Source: Acidobacteriota bacterium | GTDB lineage: Bacteria > Acidobacteriota > Terriglobia > UBA7540 | Direction of reading: 5' to 3' | Assembly (NCBI GenBank): GCA_003165615.1 | Contig: PLWR01000158.1 | Span: 10,094 to 18,884 of the forward strand | DNA: 8,791 bases | Part shown: piece by piece, positions 1 through 7,800 of the stretch | Layout: each line of letters begins with the position of its first letter | Numbering within the stretch: position 1 is the first letter of the stretch | Made by a program: the position numbers and the translations under genes | Notes under the pieces: model-generated | Database searches by the model: none | The model's input: the letters and a program-made list of their open reading frames with translations, nothing else | Told to the model about the DNA's origin: nothing

Positions 1-57
1 GGCAGGGCAGGCCCAGCCCCTACAAAACCTGTCGCTAACCGCCCCGGTTTCATTCGG

Positions 58-540
58 TCAGGAGAGCTTTTTCAACTCCGCCAGAATCTCGCCGTTGTCC
101 GGCTGTTCCCGCAGCTCGTAGATTTTCGACCACGCGATTTTGCCGCCCTTATCAACAATGAAAATGGCCCGGTCGTTGATGAAGGGGATGGGGTGCTTGG
201 TAGGAGGGAAAACCCCATAGGCCGTCGCCACTTCCGCGTAAGGCCAGCGATCCGTGGCCAGGGAAAATTTCAGGCCGCCCAGATGTTTCTGGAAGGCAAT
301 GTGAGCAAAGACCGAATCGGTGCAAATGCCCACCACTTCGGTATTCGCACTCGTAAACTTATCGAGATCCGCCTGAAATGACCCCAGTTCACTCTGGCAA
401 ACCGGGGTGAAATCGAGCGGATAGAATGCCAGGACCACGTTCTTGCCGCGATGGGCGGAAAGCTCAAACTCGCCCTGTGACTCGCCGGTCGCACAGGTCA
501 GTTTAAAGTCCGGCGCCGGATCCCCAAGCTTTAGTGCCAT
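58..540 (-). CDS. Peroxiredoxin (AhpC/TSA family, thiol peroxidase)
   Basis: Predicted cytoplasmic thiol peroxidase of 160 residues that reduces hydrogen peroxide or organic hydroperoxides. The Prx signature PLDFTPVC is seen at residues 41-48, so Cys48 is the peroxidatic cysteine and Thr45 its usual partner. The Arg of NDRAIFIVD fits the conserved active-site arginine. The other cysteines are Cys16 and Cys73 (GICTDS). There is no C-terminal VCP motif, so this is not a typical 2-Cys AhpC; it could be a 1-Cys AhpE-like enzyme or an atypical 2-Cys enzyme. The start ATG at 538-540 is chosen because AGGAGG lies 5 bases upstream and family homology begins at MALKLGDPAPDF. An in-frame extension to 624 would add 28 residues unlike the family. 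It lies downstream of sat on the same strand, with a terminator-like hairpin between them, so it is probably transcribed separately. Confidence 0.93.
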   Translation of the reverse strand: MALKLGDPAPDFKLTCATGESQGEFELSAHRGKNVVLAFYPLDFTPVCQSELGSFQADLDKFTSANTEVVGICTDSVFAHIAFQKHLGGLKFSLATDRWPYAEVATAYGVFPPTKHPIPFINDRAIFIVDKGGKIAWSKIYELREQPDNGEILAELKKLS

Positions 541-545
541 ATGAA

Positions 546-551
546 CCTCCT
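546..551 (-). promoter_or_regulatory. Ribosome binding site of the peroxiredoxin gene
   Basis: On the minus strand the sequence reads AGGAGG, then TTCAT, then ATG. This is a perfect Shine-Dalgarno site 5 bases before the ATG at 540. It decides against the upstream GTG and ATG starts near 619-624. Confidence 0.85.
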
Positions 552-679
552 GGTTCAGCATGAATTCGGTGGCCCGCTCCGGGAGTGCCCGGACGAGCAG
601 CATTCTTTCGCGTTCCGTCATCACCCTAACGTGTGAAATGAAATTCTACCCGAGGAACCTAACAAAAGAAAGGGGGTGG

Positions 680-717
680 CGCGGGAAGAAGTCGGGGTCG
701 GCGCGACTCCTCCCGCG
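680..717 (-). terminator. Terminator-like hairpin downstream of sat
   Basis: The arms at 680-694 and 704-717 pair over about 14 bp with one bulged base and enclose a 9-base loop. On the minus strand the hairpin begins 15 bases after the sat stop codon. It is followed, about 10 bases on, by a T-rich run (CTTTCTTTTGTT). The T-run is interrupted and not immediately adjacent, so termination is probable but not certain. Confidence 0.5.
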
Positions 718-731
718 TACATCAACCGAGT

Positions 732-1997
732 CTATTTTCTCGCTTCCCCGGTGGCGGCTCCGTGGAGCTTTACCTCCATCTTCTCTTCGACGCTGTCGTA
801 GTACTCCTTCAGAATCGCAATCACTTCCGGCCTTGAGAACTCAGAGGGGACGTGCTTGCCCTCGCTCATCAGCTTGCGGAGCAGCGTTCCCGAAAGCAGC
901 AAGTGGGCGCCGCCTTTGTAGTTGCCATTTTCATCGATGACGGCTTTGCTTTCGTGTGGGCAGGTCTTCATTGACGCCATGCTTCCGCATTCGTAGCAGT
1001 AGAAAGTCCAGTCCATGCACAGAGCGCGGAGCTTGAGGGCGCCCGAGGGAATCTCCTGGAAGATTTTCTGGGCATCGAAGGGGCCGTAGTAATCGCCCAC
1101 GCCGGCGTGGTCACGTCCCACAATCAAGTGCGAGCAACCATAATTCTGGCGGAATACGGCGTGCAGCAGTGCCTCGCGGGGTCCGGCGTATCGCATCTCC
1201 ATGGGGTATCCGCCCTGGATCACGCGGTCCCGCCGGAAGTACTTGTTCACCAGCGCGTCGATGGCCTTCACGCGCACTTCGGCGGGAATGTCACCGGCCT
1301 TCAGCTTGCCCACCAGTTGGTGGACATACACGCCATCACAAACCTCAATGGCGATCCAAGCCAGATAAGCGTGGGAATTGTGCATGGGATTGCGGAGTTG
1401 CAGGGCGGCAACCGTCCCCCATCCGCGTTCCTCAAACAGCTTGCGAGCCTCGGCGGGCCGTTGATAGATGCCTTTGAACATCTCCGGATAATAGGACTCC
1501 GAGAGGACCTTGACGGGACCCGCCAGGTTCACCGGCCCCTGCTCCATGACCTTCTCCACGCCGGGGTGTGCTGGATCCACTGTCCGGAACACTTGTTTGC
1601 ACTCGTACTCCTTATCGATGGAATACTTCTCCGCCACCTTCATGGTGCCCATAATGGATTCGGTTTCCGTGTCCCACAGCGCCACTTCCTCTCCGATGGC
1701 AATGGATTTCGCCACGTCTTCCCCAGCGGAGAGAGTTATTGGGATGGGCCAAAAAAGGCCATTCTTGCTGGGCAGGCTGTAATCTTCGCCAACGCCTCGC
1801 CAGTCGTCCTTGCCCATGAACCCCTCCAGCGGGGTAAAGGCGCCAATTCCCATCATAATCAGGTCACTCGTCTCCCGAGTGGTCATGGGAACCTTCTTAA
1901 GACCTTCGGCTTTCTTGCTCTCCTCCTCCCTCGCTGTACCTTCCAAAAGAAGGGGTGTTAAATGACTGCTCCCGTGGGGGAGCACCAGCTTGCTCAT
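732..1997 (-). CDS. sat: Sulfate adenylyltransferase (ATP sulfurylase)
   Basis: Makes adenosine 5'-phosphosulfate and pyrophosphate from sulfate and ATP, the first step of sulfate activation, in the cytoplasm. The 421-residue protein is a single-domain Sat, unrelated to the CysD/CysN type. Visible motifs are [10 protein letters not shown] (200-209, the QxRNP and HxxH nucleotide and sulfate site), GRDHAG (294-299) and SGTLLR (369-374). Cys327, Cys334, Cys337 and Cys346 near CPH form the putative zinc site seen in some bacterial and archaeal Sat proteins. There is no fused APS kinase domain. The ATG at 1995-1997 is preceded by GGAGG at a 5-base gap; an in-frame extension to a TTG at 2138 would translate a palindromic repeat and is rejected. 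No APS reductase, APS kinase or sulfate transporter gene is next to it, so assimilatory versus dissimilatory use cannot be told here; assimilation is the default inference. Confidence 0.96.
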   Translation of the reverse strand: MSKLVLPHGSSHLTPLLLEGTAREEESKKAEGLKKVPMTTRETSDLIMMGIGAFTPLEGFMGKDDWRGVGEDYSLPSKNGLFWPIPITLSAGEDVAKSIAIGEEVALWDTETESIMGTMKVAEKYSIDKEYECKQVFRTVDPAHPGVEKVMEQGPVNLAGPVKVLSESYYPEMFKGIYQRPAEARKLFEERGWGTVAALQLRNPMHNSHAYLAWIAIEVCDGVYVHQLVGKLKAGDIPAEVRVKAIDALVNKYFRRDRVIQGGYPMEMRYAGPREALLHAVFRQNYGCSHLIVGRDHAGVGDYYGPFDAQKIFQEIPSGALKLRALCMDWTFYCYECGSMASMKTCPHESKAVIDENGNYKGGAHLLLSGTLLRKLMSEGKHVPSEFSRPEVIAILKEYYDSVEEKMEVKLHGAATGEARK

Positions 1998-2002
1998 TAG
2001 AA

Positions 2003-2007
2003 CCTCC
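2003..2007 (-). promoter_or_regulatory. Ribosome binding site of sat
   Basis: Minus strand GGAGG, then TTCTA, then ATG at 1997. It fixes the sat start at [10 protein letters not shown] and closely resembles the peroxiredoxin site (AGGAGG, 5-base gap). Confidence 0.8.
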
Positions 2008-2045
2008 ATTGAAATTTGCACAATGTGACCATGCGCCACAAGATT

Positions 2046-2101
2046 CGAAAATCGAAACTCGAAAATCGCAAATTGCGACGAGTTTCGAATTCCGATTTTC
2101 G
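2046..2101. repeat. 56-bp imperfect palindrome in the sat leader
   Basis: The outer arms CGAAAATCG (2046-2054) and CGATTTTCG (2093-2101) are exact complements. Next, AAACTCG (2055-2061) pairs with CGAGTTT (2079-2085). The centre is TCGCAA-A-TTGCGA (2066-2078). Unpaired bases are AAAA (2062-2065) on one side and CGAATTC (2086-2092) on the other. Its edge lies 48 bases upstream of the sat start codon. It may be a dispersed intergenic repeat, or a leader hairpin if sat is transcribed through it. Confidence 0.75.
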
Positions 2102-2538
2102 TCATCCCGCCGCACACGCCTGCATAGAATCGCCTCAAACCGTTGGACGATGGAATTGTCTTGCCTAAAAACCCCGAACCAGACTATATTACCCTTCGCG
2201 AGGCTCAGGCGCATAGGGCGAAGTCGAACGGACAATATGCCCCTAATACGCAGAATCTTGCATACTCTTTGGGCATTCAACCCCTCAACCTGTGTCGTAA
2301 CCTATTGTTATCATAACCTTAGAATGCTCATAATACATCTTGAAATGAACTTACAATTGCGCACACTTCGTAAGTATTCAGCACTTCCACGAGGATTTTG
2401 GATGCAAGAACTTAGCATTTCCCGGCTCGCAATGTACCTTGCACTCACGGTTGTAATCTTGGGACGCTACAACGAACCAACCCGCCCCCCCGCGCACTGA
2501 CGCTATTCAACATGCTTCCAGTGGTGTATAAGGAAGGA
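2102..2538. other. Intergenic region between divergent sat and deaminase genes, no gene seen
   Basis: This is visibly richer in A and T than the flanking genes and should hold both divergent promoters. A weak minus-strand promoter candidate is TTGTAA (2351-2356) with TATTAT (2330-2335), but the 15-base spacer is short. On the plus strand TTACAA (2351-2356) with TATTCA, 18 bases on, is equally weak. GTTAT-C-ATAAC (2307-2317) is a small perfect palindrome that could be an operator half-site pair or chance. Open frames here lack Shine-Dalgarno sites and family resemblance. Confidence 0.45.
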
Positions 2539-2994
2539 ATGGCACCCGAACCCAACTACCGGGATATGCTGGCGGTGGCAGTGGCGGAGGCTCGCAAGGG
2601 TCTCGAAGAGGGCGGCATTCCCATCGGCGCCGCGATTTTTGATGCCCGGGGCCAACTGATGGGCGAGGGGCACAATCGCCGCGTGCAGCATGGCGATCCC
2701 TCCCTGCACGGTGAGACGGACGCCTTCCGCAACGCCGGCCGTCAGCGCAGCTATCGCCGGCTCATCATGGTCACGACCCTTGCCCCGTGCTGGTATTGTA
2801 GCGGGCTGGTTCGGCAGTTTGGCTTCGGAACCGTCGTGGTGGGCGAAAGCCGCAACTTCCAGGGTGGCCTTGATTGGCTGCGCTCGCTGGGGGTGAAAGT
2901 GATCGACCTCGATTCCGAAGAGTGCGTCTCATTGCTGGCCGAATACATCCGCACCCACCCTGAGGTCTGGAACGAGGACATCGGGAAAGAATGA
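2539..2994 (+). CDS. Cytosine deaminase, yeast FCY1-like (CDA-fold nucleobase deaminase)
   Basis: Predicted zinc hydrolase converting cytosine to uracil (pyrimidine salvage), cytoplasmic, 151 residues. The deaminase motifs are HGE (His57, Glu59 as the proton shuttle) and PCWYC (Cys84, Cys87 as zinc ligands). From memory it resembles yeast FCY1 rather than tRNA adenosine deaminase or CodA along its whole length: GGIPIGAA, GEGHNRR (Asn46), LHGE, VVGESRNFQGG, and a C-terminal WNEDIG (Asp147) matching the FCY1 WFEDIG tail that closes the active site. FCY1 is 158 residues. The ATG at 2539 is preferred because AAGGA (2530-2534) precedes it; the in-frame ATG at 2512 has no ribosome binding site. It stands alone, divergent from sat. 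The exact substrate is inferred; a related base such as guanine, creatinine or a cytosine analogue cannot be excluded. Confidence 0.85.
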   Translation: MAPEPNYRDMLAVAVAEARKGLEEGGIPIGAAIFDARGQLMGEGHNRRVQHGDPSLHGETDAFRNAGRQRSYRRLIMVTTLAPCWYCSGLVRQFGFGTVVVGESRNFQGGLDWLRSLGVKVIDLDSEECVSLLAEYIRTHPEVWNEDIGKE

Positions 2995-3291
2995 GTTCCA
3001 CTTGGACAGGACGAATGGCAACGGGTAAGGCGTCGCCGCGGGCCGATGCCCCCCATGCTTCATGAACCCTCCAGATTGATGCTCTGTCTCTAAGCCTTAC
3101 ACTTTAAGACTGCCATTCCCCCCCCGTCTACTTCTCATTTGAGTTTGATTTCGGGCAGTCCAATTCCGGATTCTGATTAAAGTTCGTAGGGTTTCCGCCG
3201 ATAAATAGAGTGCTTGGAAGGGGATTCCGTGGAGTCATGGATACCCGCGGGAGCGGCCCAAAGGCGGTGAGGCGGGACTGAGGGAGTCGGC
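2995..3291. other. Intergenic region, no gene seen
   Basis: About 300 bases between the deaminase and the signalling cluster. GGCGTCG (near 3028) pairs with CGATGCC over 7 bp including one wobble, around an 8-base loop, but no T-run follows, so it is a poor terminator. A run of eight C lies at 3118-3125. The last part should carry the promoter of the first response regulator; no convincing -35/-10 pair was found. Confidence 0.4.
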
Positions 3292-3774
3292 ATGTGCGAG
3301 GAGCTCGGAAGGCCTATCGAGATCCTGTTGGTGGAAGACAATCCGGGGGACGTTCGGCTGACGGCCGAGGCCCTCCACGATCTTAAGGCCAGCAACCATC
3401 TGACCGTCGCATCCGATGGAGTGGAAGCGCTGGGCCTGCTGCGCGGCACGCACCCGTACAAGGAAGCGTGTTATTTTGATCTCATTCTGCTCGACCTCAA
3501 CCTCCCCAAGAAAAACGGCCGCGAAGTGCTGGCAGACCTTAAGAGTGATCCTAAGCTCAAACGCATCCCCGTGGTTATCCTCACAACCTCCAAGGCAGAG
3601 GAGGACATCCTCGCGACCTATGACCTTCACGCTAACTGCTATGTCAATAAACCGCTGGGGTTGGACCGGTTCATGCGTGTTGTCAGTTCGATAGAGGATT
3701 TTTGGCTCTCTGTTGTTACCCTACCGCGGGGGAAGCCCAATGGACATCAGTTCGATACGAACACTTCATATTGA
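3292..3774 (+). CDS. Single-domain response regulator, Rcp1-like
   Basis: CheY-fold receiver of 160 residues with no output domain. Phosphorylation-site residues are all present: Glu15-Asp16 (VEDN), phosphoacceptor Asp68 ([11 protein letters not shown]), Thr98 (ILTTS) and Lys120 (VNKP). The long segment between strands 2 and 3 and the C-terminal IEDFWLSVV resemble cyanobacterial Rcp1, the partner of phytochrome-type kinases with an HDLRAPL H-box, which the kinase at 4866 also has. Such receivers act as phosphorelay intermediates or through protein contacts. GGGAG lies 5 bases before the ATG. Its last 35 bases overlap the start of the receiver-GGDEF gene, so the two are translationally linked. 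The last 15 residues are unlike the family and are probably dispensable. Confidence 0.92.
   Translation: MCEELGRPIEILLVEDNPGDVRLTAEALHDLKASNHLTVASDGVEALGLLRGTHPYKEACYFDLILLDLNLPKKNGREVLADLKSDPKLKRIPVVILTTSKAEEDILATYDLHANCYVNKPLGLDRFMRVVSSIEDFWLSVVTLPRGKPNGHQFDTNTSY
3728..3735 (+). promoter_or_regulatory. Ribosome binding site of the receiver-GGDEF gene
   Basis: GGGGGAAG inside the 3' end of the preceding response regulator gene, 4-6 bases before the ATG at 3740. It favours that ATG over the in-frame TTG at 3713. Confidence 0.6.
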
Positions 3775-4624
3775 GGATAACCCGGCAGATGCCCGGGCAC
3801 TCTACGAAACTTTGGCGGAAGTTCCTGAAACACCCTTCCAACTCGAGTGGGTTAACGGACTTGGCCAGGGACTGGAAAAACTCGAGGCCGGGTCAGTGGA
3901 TTTAGTGCTGCTGGACCTTCACCTGCAAGAAAGCCAAGGCCTGGCCACCTTCACCACCACCCATGCGTGCGCCCCCGAAGTTCCCATCATTGTCTTGACG
4001 GGATTAGACGATCGCGAACTGGCCCTGAAGGCCGTCCGCGATGGCGCCCAAGACTACCTGGTAAAGGGGCAAATTGAGGGTCCCTCTCTGGTGCGCCTGA
4101 TGCAGCATGCGGTGGTCAGGCACCGCATTCAGGGGGAAACGGAAGGGCTCTTCTGGAAAGACCCCCTGACAGGTTTGTACAACCGGCAGGGTTTTCTGGT
4201 GCTAGGGGAACAGTTCCTGCGGTTTGCAGATCAAACCGGGCGTCCCTTGGCCTTGGTTTGGGCCGATGTTAACGGGCTGGAAAAGATAAACCGGAAGTTC
4301 GGGCTTCAGGAGGGCGATGCCGCGTTGCAACGGGTCGCCCGGGCGCTGATCGAAGCGTTTAAGCAATCCAACCTTGTGGCGCGGGTGGGTGGGGACGAAT
4401 TCGCCTCCATGTGCCTGGGCTCCTCCGACTGGCCACGGTGGGATTTCAAGGCAGTCTTCGAGCAGGCCGTGCGGCCCCAAGACGCCGAGGAGCAAAGGCC
4501 GTATTCTTTGACGGTTACCTGGGGATTGTCCATCTACGACCCTGCCAAGCCGCGCGCCTTGGCCGAATTGATCAAACGCGCCGAAGCCCAAGGGCGACCT
4601 AAGATCCTTGCTCCCGACGCGTAA
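3740..4624 (+). CDS. Response regulator with GGDEF domain, probable diguanylate cyclase
   Basis: A 294-residue cytoplasmic protein predicted to make c-di-GMP from two GTP under phosphorylation control. The receiver spans about 6-125, with Glu12-Asp13, phosphoacceptor Asp59, Thr87 and Lys109 present. The GGDEF domain spans about 139-292: [12 protein letters not shown] (141-152), metal-binding Asp176, Asn184 and Asp193 (guanine contacts), and an intact GGDEF at 217-221. The domain order matches WspR/PleD-like proteins with a single receiver. Two oddities stand out. The inhibitory I-site RxxD is replaced by KQSN (208-211), so c-di-GMP product inhibition is probably lost. The final ADxALYxAK helix is also shortened by about seven residues ([13 protein letters not shown]). 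Activity is therefore probable, not certain. It overlaps the preceding receiver gene by 35 bases, so it is probably in the same transcript. Confidence 0.9.
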   Translation: MDISSIRTLHIEDNPADARALYETLAEVPETPFQLEWVNGLGQGLEKLEAGSVDLVLLDLHLQESQGLATFTTTHACAPEVPIIVLTGLDDRELALKAVRDGAQDYLVKGQIEGPSLVRLMQHAVVRHRIQGETEGLFWKDPLTGLYNRQGFLVLGEQFLRFADQTGRPLALVWADVNGLEKINRKFGLQEGDAALQRVARALIEAFKQSNLVARVGGDEFASMCLGSSDWPRWDFKAVFEQAVRPQDAEEQRPYSLTVTWGLSIYDPAKPRALAELIKRAEAQGRPKILAPDA

Positions 4625-4665
4625 GGAGAGATCCTCGGGTAGCACAGCGCGGAGCAATAGAAAGT

Positions 4666-4693
4666 CAAAAGGCAAAGGGCAAAAGGCAAGAGT
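4666..4693 (+). repeat. Short heptanucleotide tandem repeat
   Basis: Four consecutive 7-base units read CAAAAGG, CAAAGGG, CAAAAGG and CAAGAGT. The purine-rich run lies 173 bases before the kinase start codon. Its period of 7 is not a multiple of 3, which fits non-coding DNA. Confidence 0.7.
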
Positions 4694-4854
4694 GAAAAGC
4701 CGCCCCTCCATGACTTTTGGCCAACCTGGCGACGGAGTAGTGGCACCCCTCGTGGGCGCCCTTGCGGAGGGCAGGCACGAGGCATGCCCCTGGTATATTG
4801 CGGCTTCGTCGCGCTGCCCTACCTCCTCAAGGAGTGGAAAGTACCCACGTGCTT

Positions 4855-4858
4855 GGAG
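4855..4858 (+). promoter_or_regulatory. Ribosome binding site of the histidine kinase gene
   Basis: GGAG 7 bases before the ATG at 4866. It selects this start over the TTG at 4608, the ATG at 4872 and the ATG at 4908, which lack such a site at the right distance. Confidence 0.55.
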
Positions 4859-4865
4859 TGATGCC

Positions 4866-7800
4866 ATGAAGATGCCGCGGGAGGTCTCATCTTCTCTTCT
4901 TCCTGCAATGAGTCCCCTAAACCAGAGGGTCATCGCTCAGCATAGGATTCGCGTCAGGGAAGCCGGGGCTTACGTCCTGGCTTTTACGCTGGCGGTGGTC
5001 ATCGTGGGGGGCTTCCTACGCTGGCACGTCGCCAACCTGTATGAGCAAGAAATGGCCAACTGGCGGGCTCGACAGGCCAGTGATGCCGGCGATCGAGCCC
5101 AGAGGATTTCGGATTGGTTAGCTGAACGTCAAGCCGATGCGCAATTGTTCGCCATTTATCCTTCCGTGCGTAACGCCTTGCGGGCACATAGTGACGCCGG
5201 CCATCTTCCCGGGCGTCCTTCTGGCAGCCAGCGGGAATTGACTGCCTCCCTGGATGAAATCGAGTGGGTATGCCCTTACGCCAGGGTCTACGTTTTAGAT
5301 TGCGACGGACACGTCATGCCACGGTCAAGCCGTTCTGTGCCTTTGAGTCCACTGCTTACTGAAATCTGCCGCAAGGTGCCCGAGACGGGGGCATCCCGCA
5401 TCGATCTGGTGGGAAAGACGGCGGAAGAAACCCTGATCAGTTTTAGCGTGGCGGTGGTTCCCGAACCGGGAACACTCGGCGCAGGCCAAGCCCCGGGCAG
5501 GCCTTTGGGAGTTGTCCTGGTGGTGTTGGATGCGGCGCACACCCTATTTCCGCTGGTGGCGCGGGAACCCGTCCCGACGCAGACGGGCGAGACGATTCTG
5601 GTGCGCCGCGAGGGGAACGACATGGTCTATTTCTCCCCCTTACGGCGTATTCCCATCAGTTCCCCGGACCTGCGGTTTCCTTTGTCCGGCGCTCCCGCCC
5701 CCGCACACCTCGCTTTGCAAGGTCGCAAGACCCTTGTGCTGTACAACGACTACCGGGGTGTCCCGGTGCTGGCGGCGACGCAGTACATCCCGCTGGCCGG
5801 ATGGGGGCTGGTCCGCAAAATCGACCTCGCGGAAACACTAAGGAATTATCACCGGATGGCCATGGCGGAGGGGTTGGCAGGATGTCTTTTAATTACCATC
5901 CTGGCTGGTTTTTTGATGTTTCACCGCCGCGTCGTGCTAACGCGGGTACTGGAACAGGCGGGCGAAGTTCGGGCCCACCTGGCGGCGATTGTGGAATCTT
6001 CCGAAGACGCCATTATCGGTAAGCGTCTGGACGGCACGATTGCCAGTTGGAACCGCGGCGCCGAGCAACTTTATGGCTACCGGTCCAAGGAAGTGATGGG
6101 CCGATCCATCGCGCTTCTGGTGCCCGCGGACCTCACTGACGAATTGCCCGCGATCCTGGAAAAGATCAAACGAGGAGAATTGGTTGAGCATTACGAGACG
6201 GAGCGGGTGAGAAAAGACGGCACGCGCGTCCCCGTATCACTGACCGTCTCTCCGCTCAAAGACGCGGCCGGCGCCGTCGTGGGGGCGTCGTCGATTGCCC
6301 GCGACATCACCGCGCGCAAGCACACCGAAGAGGCGCTGCGGGATTCTGAAATTCAATTTCGCCGGCTCTTTGAAGCCGCGAAGGATGGAATTCTGATCCT
6401 CGACGCAGACACGGGAGAGATAAAAGATGTCAACCCGTTCTTGAGCGATCTCCTGGACTTCCCGCGAGCCGACCTGCTGGGAAAGAAGCTCTGGGAAATC
6501 GGTCCCTTGCAGGATGCCCTTTTGAGCAAGACAAGCTTTGAGGACTTGCAGAGTAACGGATACGTCCGGTATGAACATCTCCCCCTGGAAACCCGCAACG
6601 GGAAACGTGTTGAGGTGGAATTCGTCAGTAATGTTTACAGCGTTGGCCAGCTTAGAGTAATCCAGTGCAACATCCGCGACATCACCGAGCGCAAGCGGGC
6701 GGAACTGCGCTTACGCCAGTCGGAAGAAAAATACCGAACATTGTTCAACTCCGTTGACGATGGCTTCTGCATCATCGAAGTGCTATTTGACGAAAACAAT
6801 AAGCCGGTGGATTACCGGTTTCTGGAAATCAATCCGTCGTTTGAGAAGCAAACGGGGATCCAAAATGCGCAGGGGAAAAGAATGCGCGAGATTGCCCCGC
6901 AGCATGAAGAGTGTTGGTTTGAAATTTACGGAAAAATAGCTTTGACAGGCGAATCCGTGCGGTTTCAAAACCAGGCAGCGCAACTCCAACGTTGGTATGA
7001 CGTTTATGCCCTCCGTGTCGGAGAACCGCAGGGAAAGACGGTAGCGGTCGTTTTCCATGACGTCACCTGGCATAAGCGCGCGGAGGAAGAGATCCAGAGG
7101 GTGAACCAGCAACTCGAGCAACGGGTCGCCGAGCGCACGGCGGAACTTGAGGCTGCGAATAAGGAATTGGAAGCCTTCACCTATTCGGTCTCGCACGACC
7201 TGCGCGCGCCGCTTCGGCATGTGGACGGGTTTTCGAAGCTGCTCGTCGAAGAGCATGGCGCGGAGCTGTCCCCTGATGCCCGGGAATACATCGCGACCAT
7301 CCGCGACTCGGTCCTCCTGATGGGCATGTTAATCGATGACTTGCTCAATCTCGCGCGTCTGGGGCGAAAGCAACTGAACATGCAGGTGACAGGATTGAAC
7401 TCCCTCGCTGAAGAGGTCATGGCCGACTTGAAGCGCGCCAACCCCGATCACTTAATCGAGTGGAAGGTTGAGACGCTGCCCTTCGTCGAGTGCGATCCCG
7501 GGTTGATGAAACAGGTCTTCGCTAATCTGCTCTCCAACGCCGTCAAATTTACTCGCCCGCGGAAACCCACCGTCATTGAGGTGGGAGTGACCTCTCATAA
7601 TGGCGCGCGCGCCGTCTTTGTCCGCGACAACGGCGTGGGCTTCAGCATGAAGTACGCCAACAAACTCTTTGGGGTGTTTCAGCGCCTGCACCGGGCGGAA
7701 GACTTCGAAGGCACAGGTGTCGGCCTGGCTACGGTCCAGCGCATCATTCACAAACACGGAGGGCGCGTTTGGGCGGAGGCTGAACTCGATAAGGGCGCGA

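Larger units (their letters stand above)
4625..4865 (+). other. Spacer between the GGDEF gene and the histidine kinase gene, no gene seen
   Basis: The kinase frame stays open through this 241-base spacer back to a TTG at 4608, but the implied peptide is basic, low in complexity and unlike any sensor domain. It holds the heptanucleotide repeat at 4666-4693. No clear terminator or promoter is seen, so read-through from the GGDEF gene is possible. Confidence 0.5.

Noticed and set aside
37..49. Small hairpin AACCG-CCC-CGGTT downstream of the peroxiredoxin gene
   Set aside because: The stem is only 5 bp and on the minus strand no T-run follows directly, so a terminator cannot be supported.
1107..1961. 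284-codon open frame on the plus strand, antisense to sat
   Set aside because: It lies wholly over the well-supported sat gene, has no family resemblance, and is a mirror of codon bias in GC-rich DNA.
1998..2138. N-terminal extension of sat to a TTG at 2138
   Set aside because: It would translate the palindromic repeat; GGAGG at 2003-2007 and family homology both place the start at 1997.
1955..2500. 181-codon open frame on the plus strand through the sat leader
   Set aside because: It crosses the sat start and the palindrome and has no Shine-Dalgarno site at any internal ATG, including the one at 2324. Its composition looks intergenic.
4608..4865. N-terminal extension of the kinase to a TTG at 4608
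   Set aside because: It overlaps the GGDEF gene end, contains the heptamer repeat in translation, and is basic and low in complexity. GGAG precedes the ATG at 4866.
4202..4933. 243-codon open frame on the minus strand over the GGDEF gene and the spacer
   Set aside because: Antisense to a clear GGDEF domain; no recognizable domain and no supported start.
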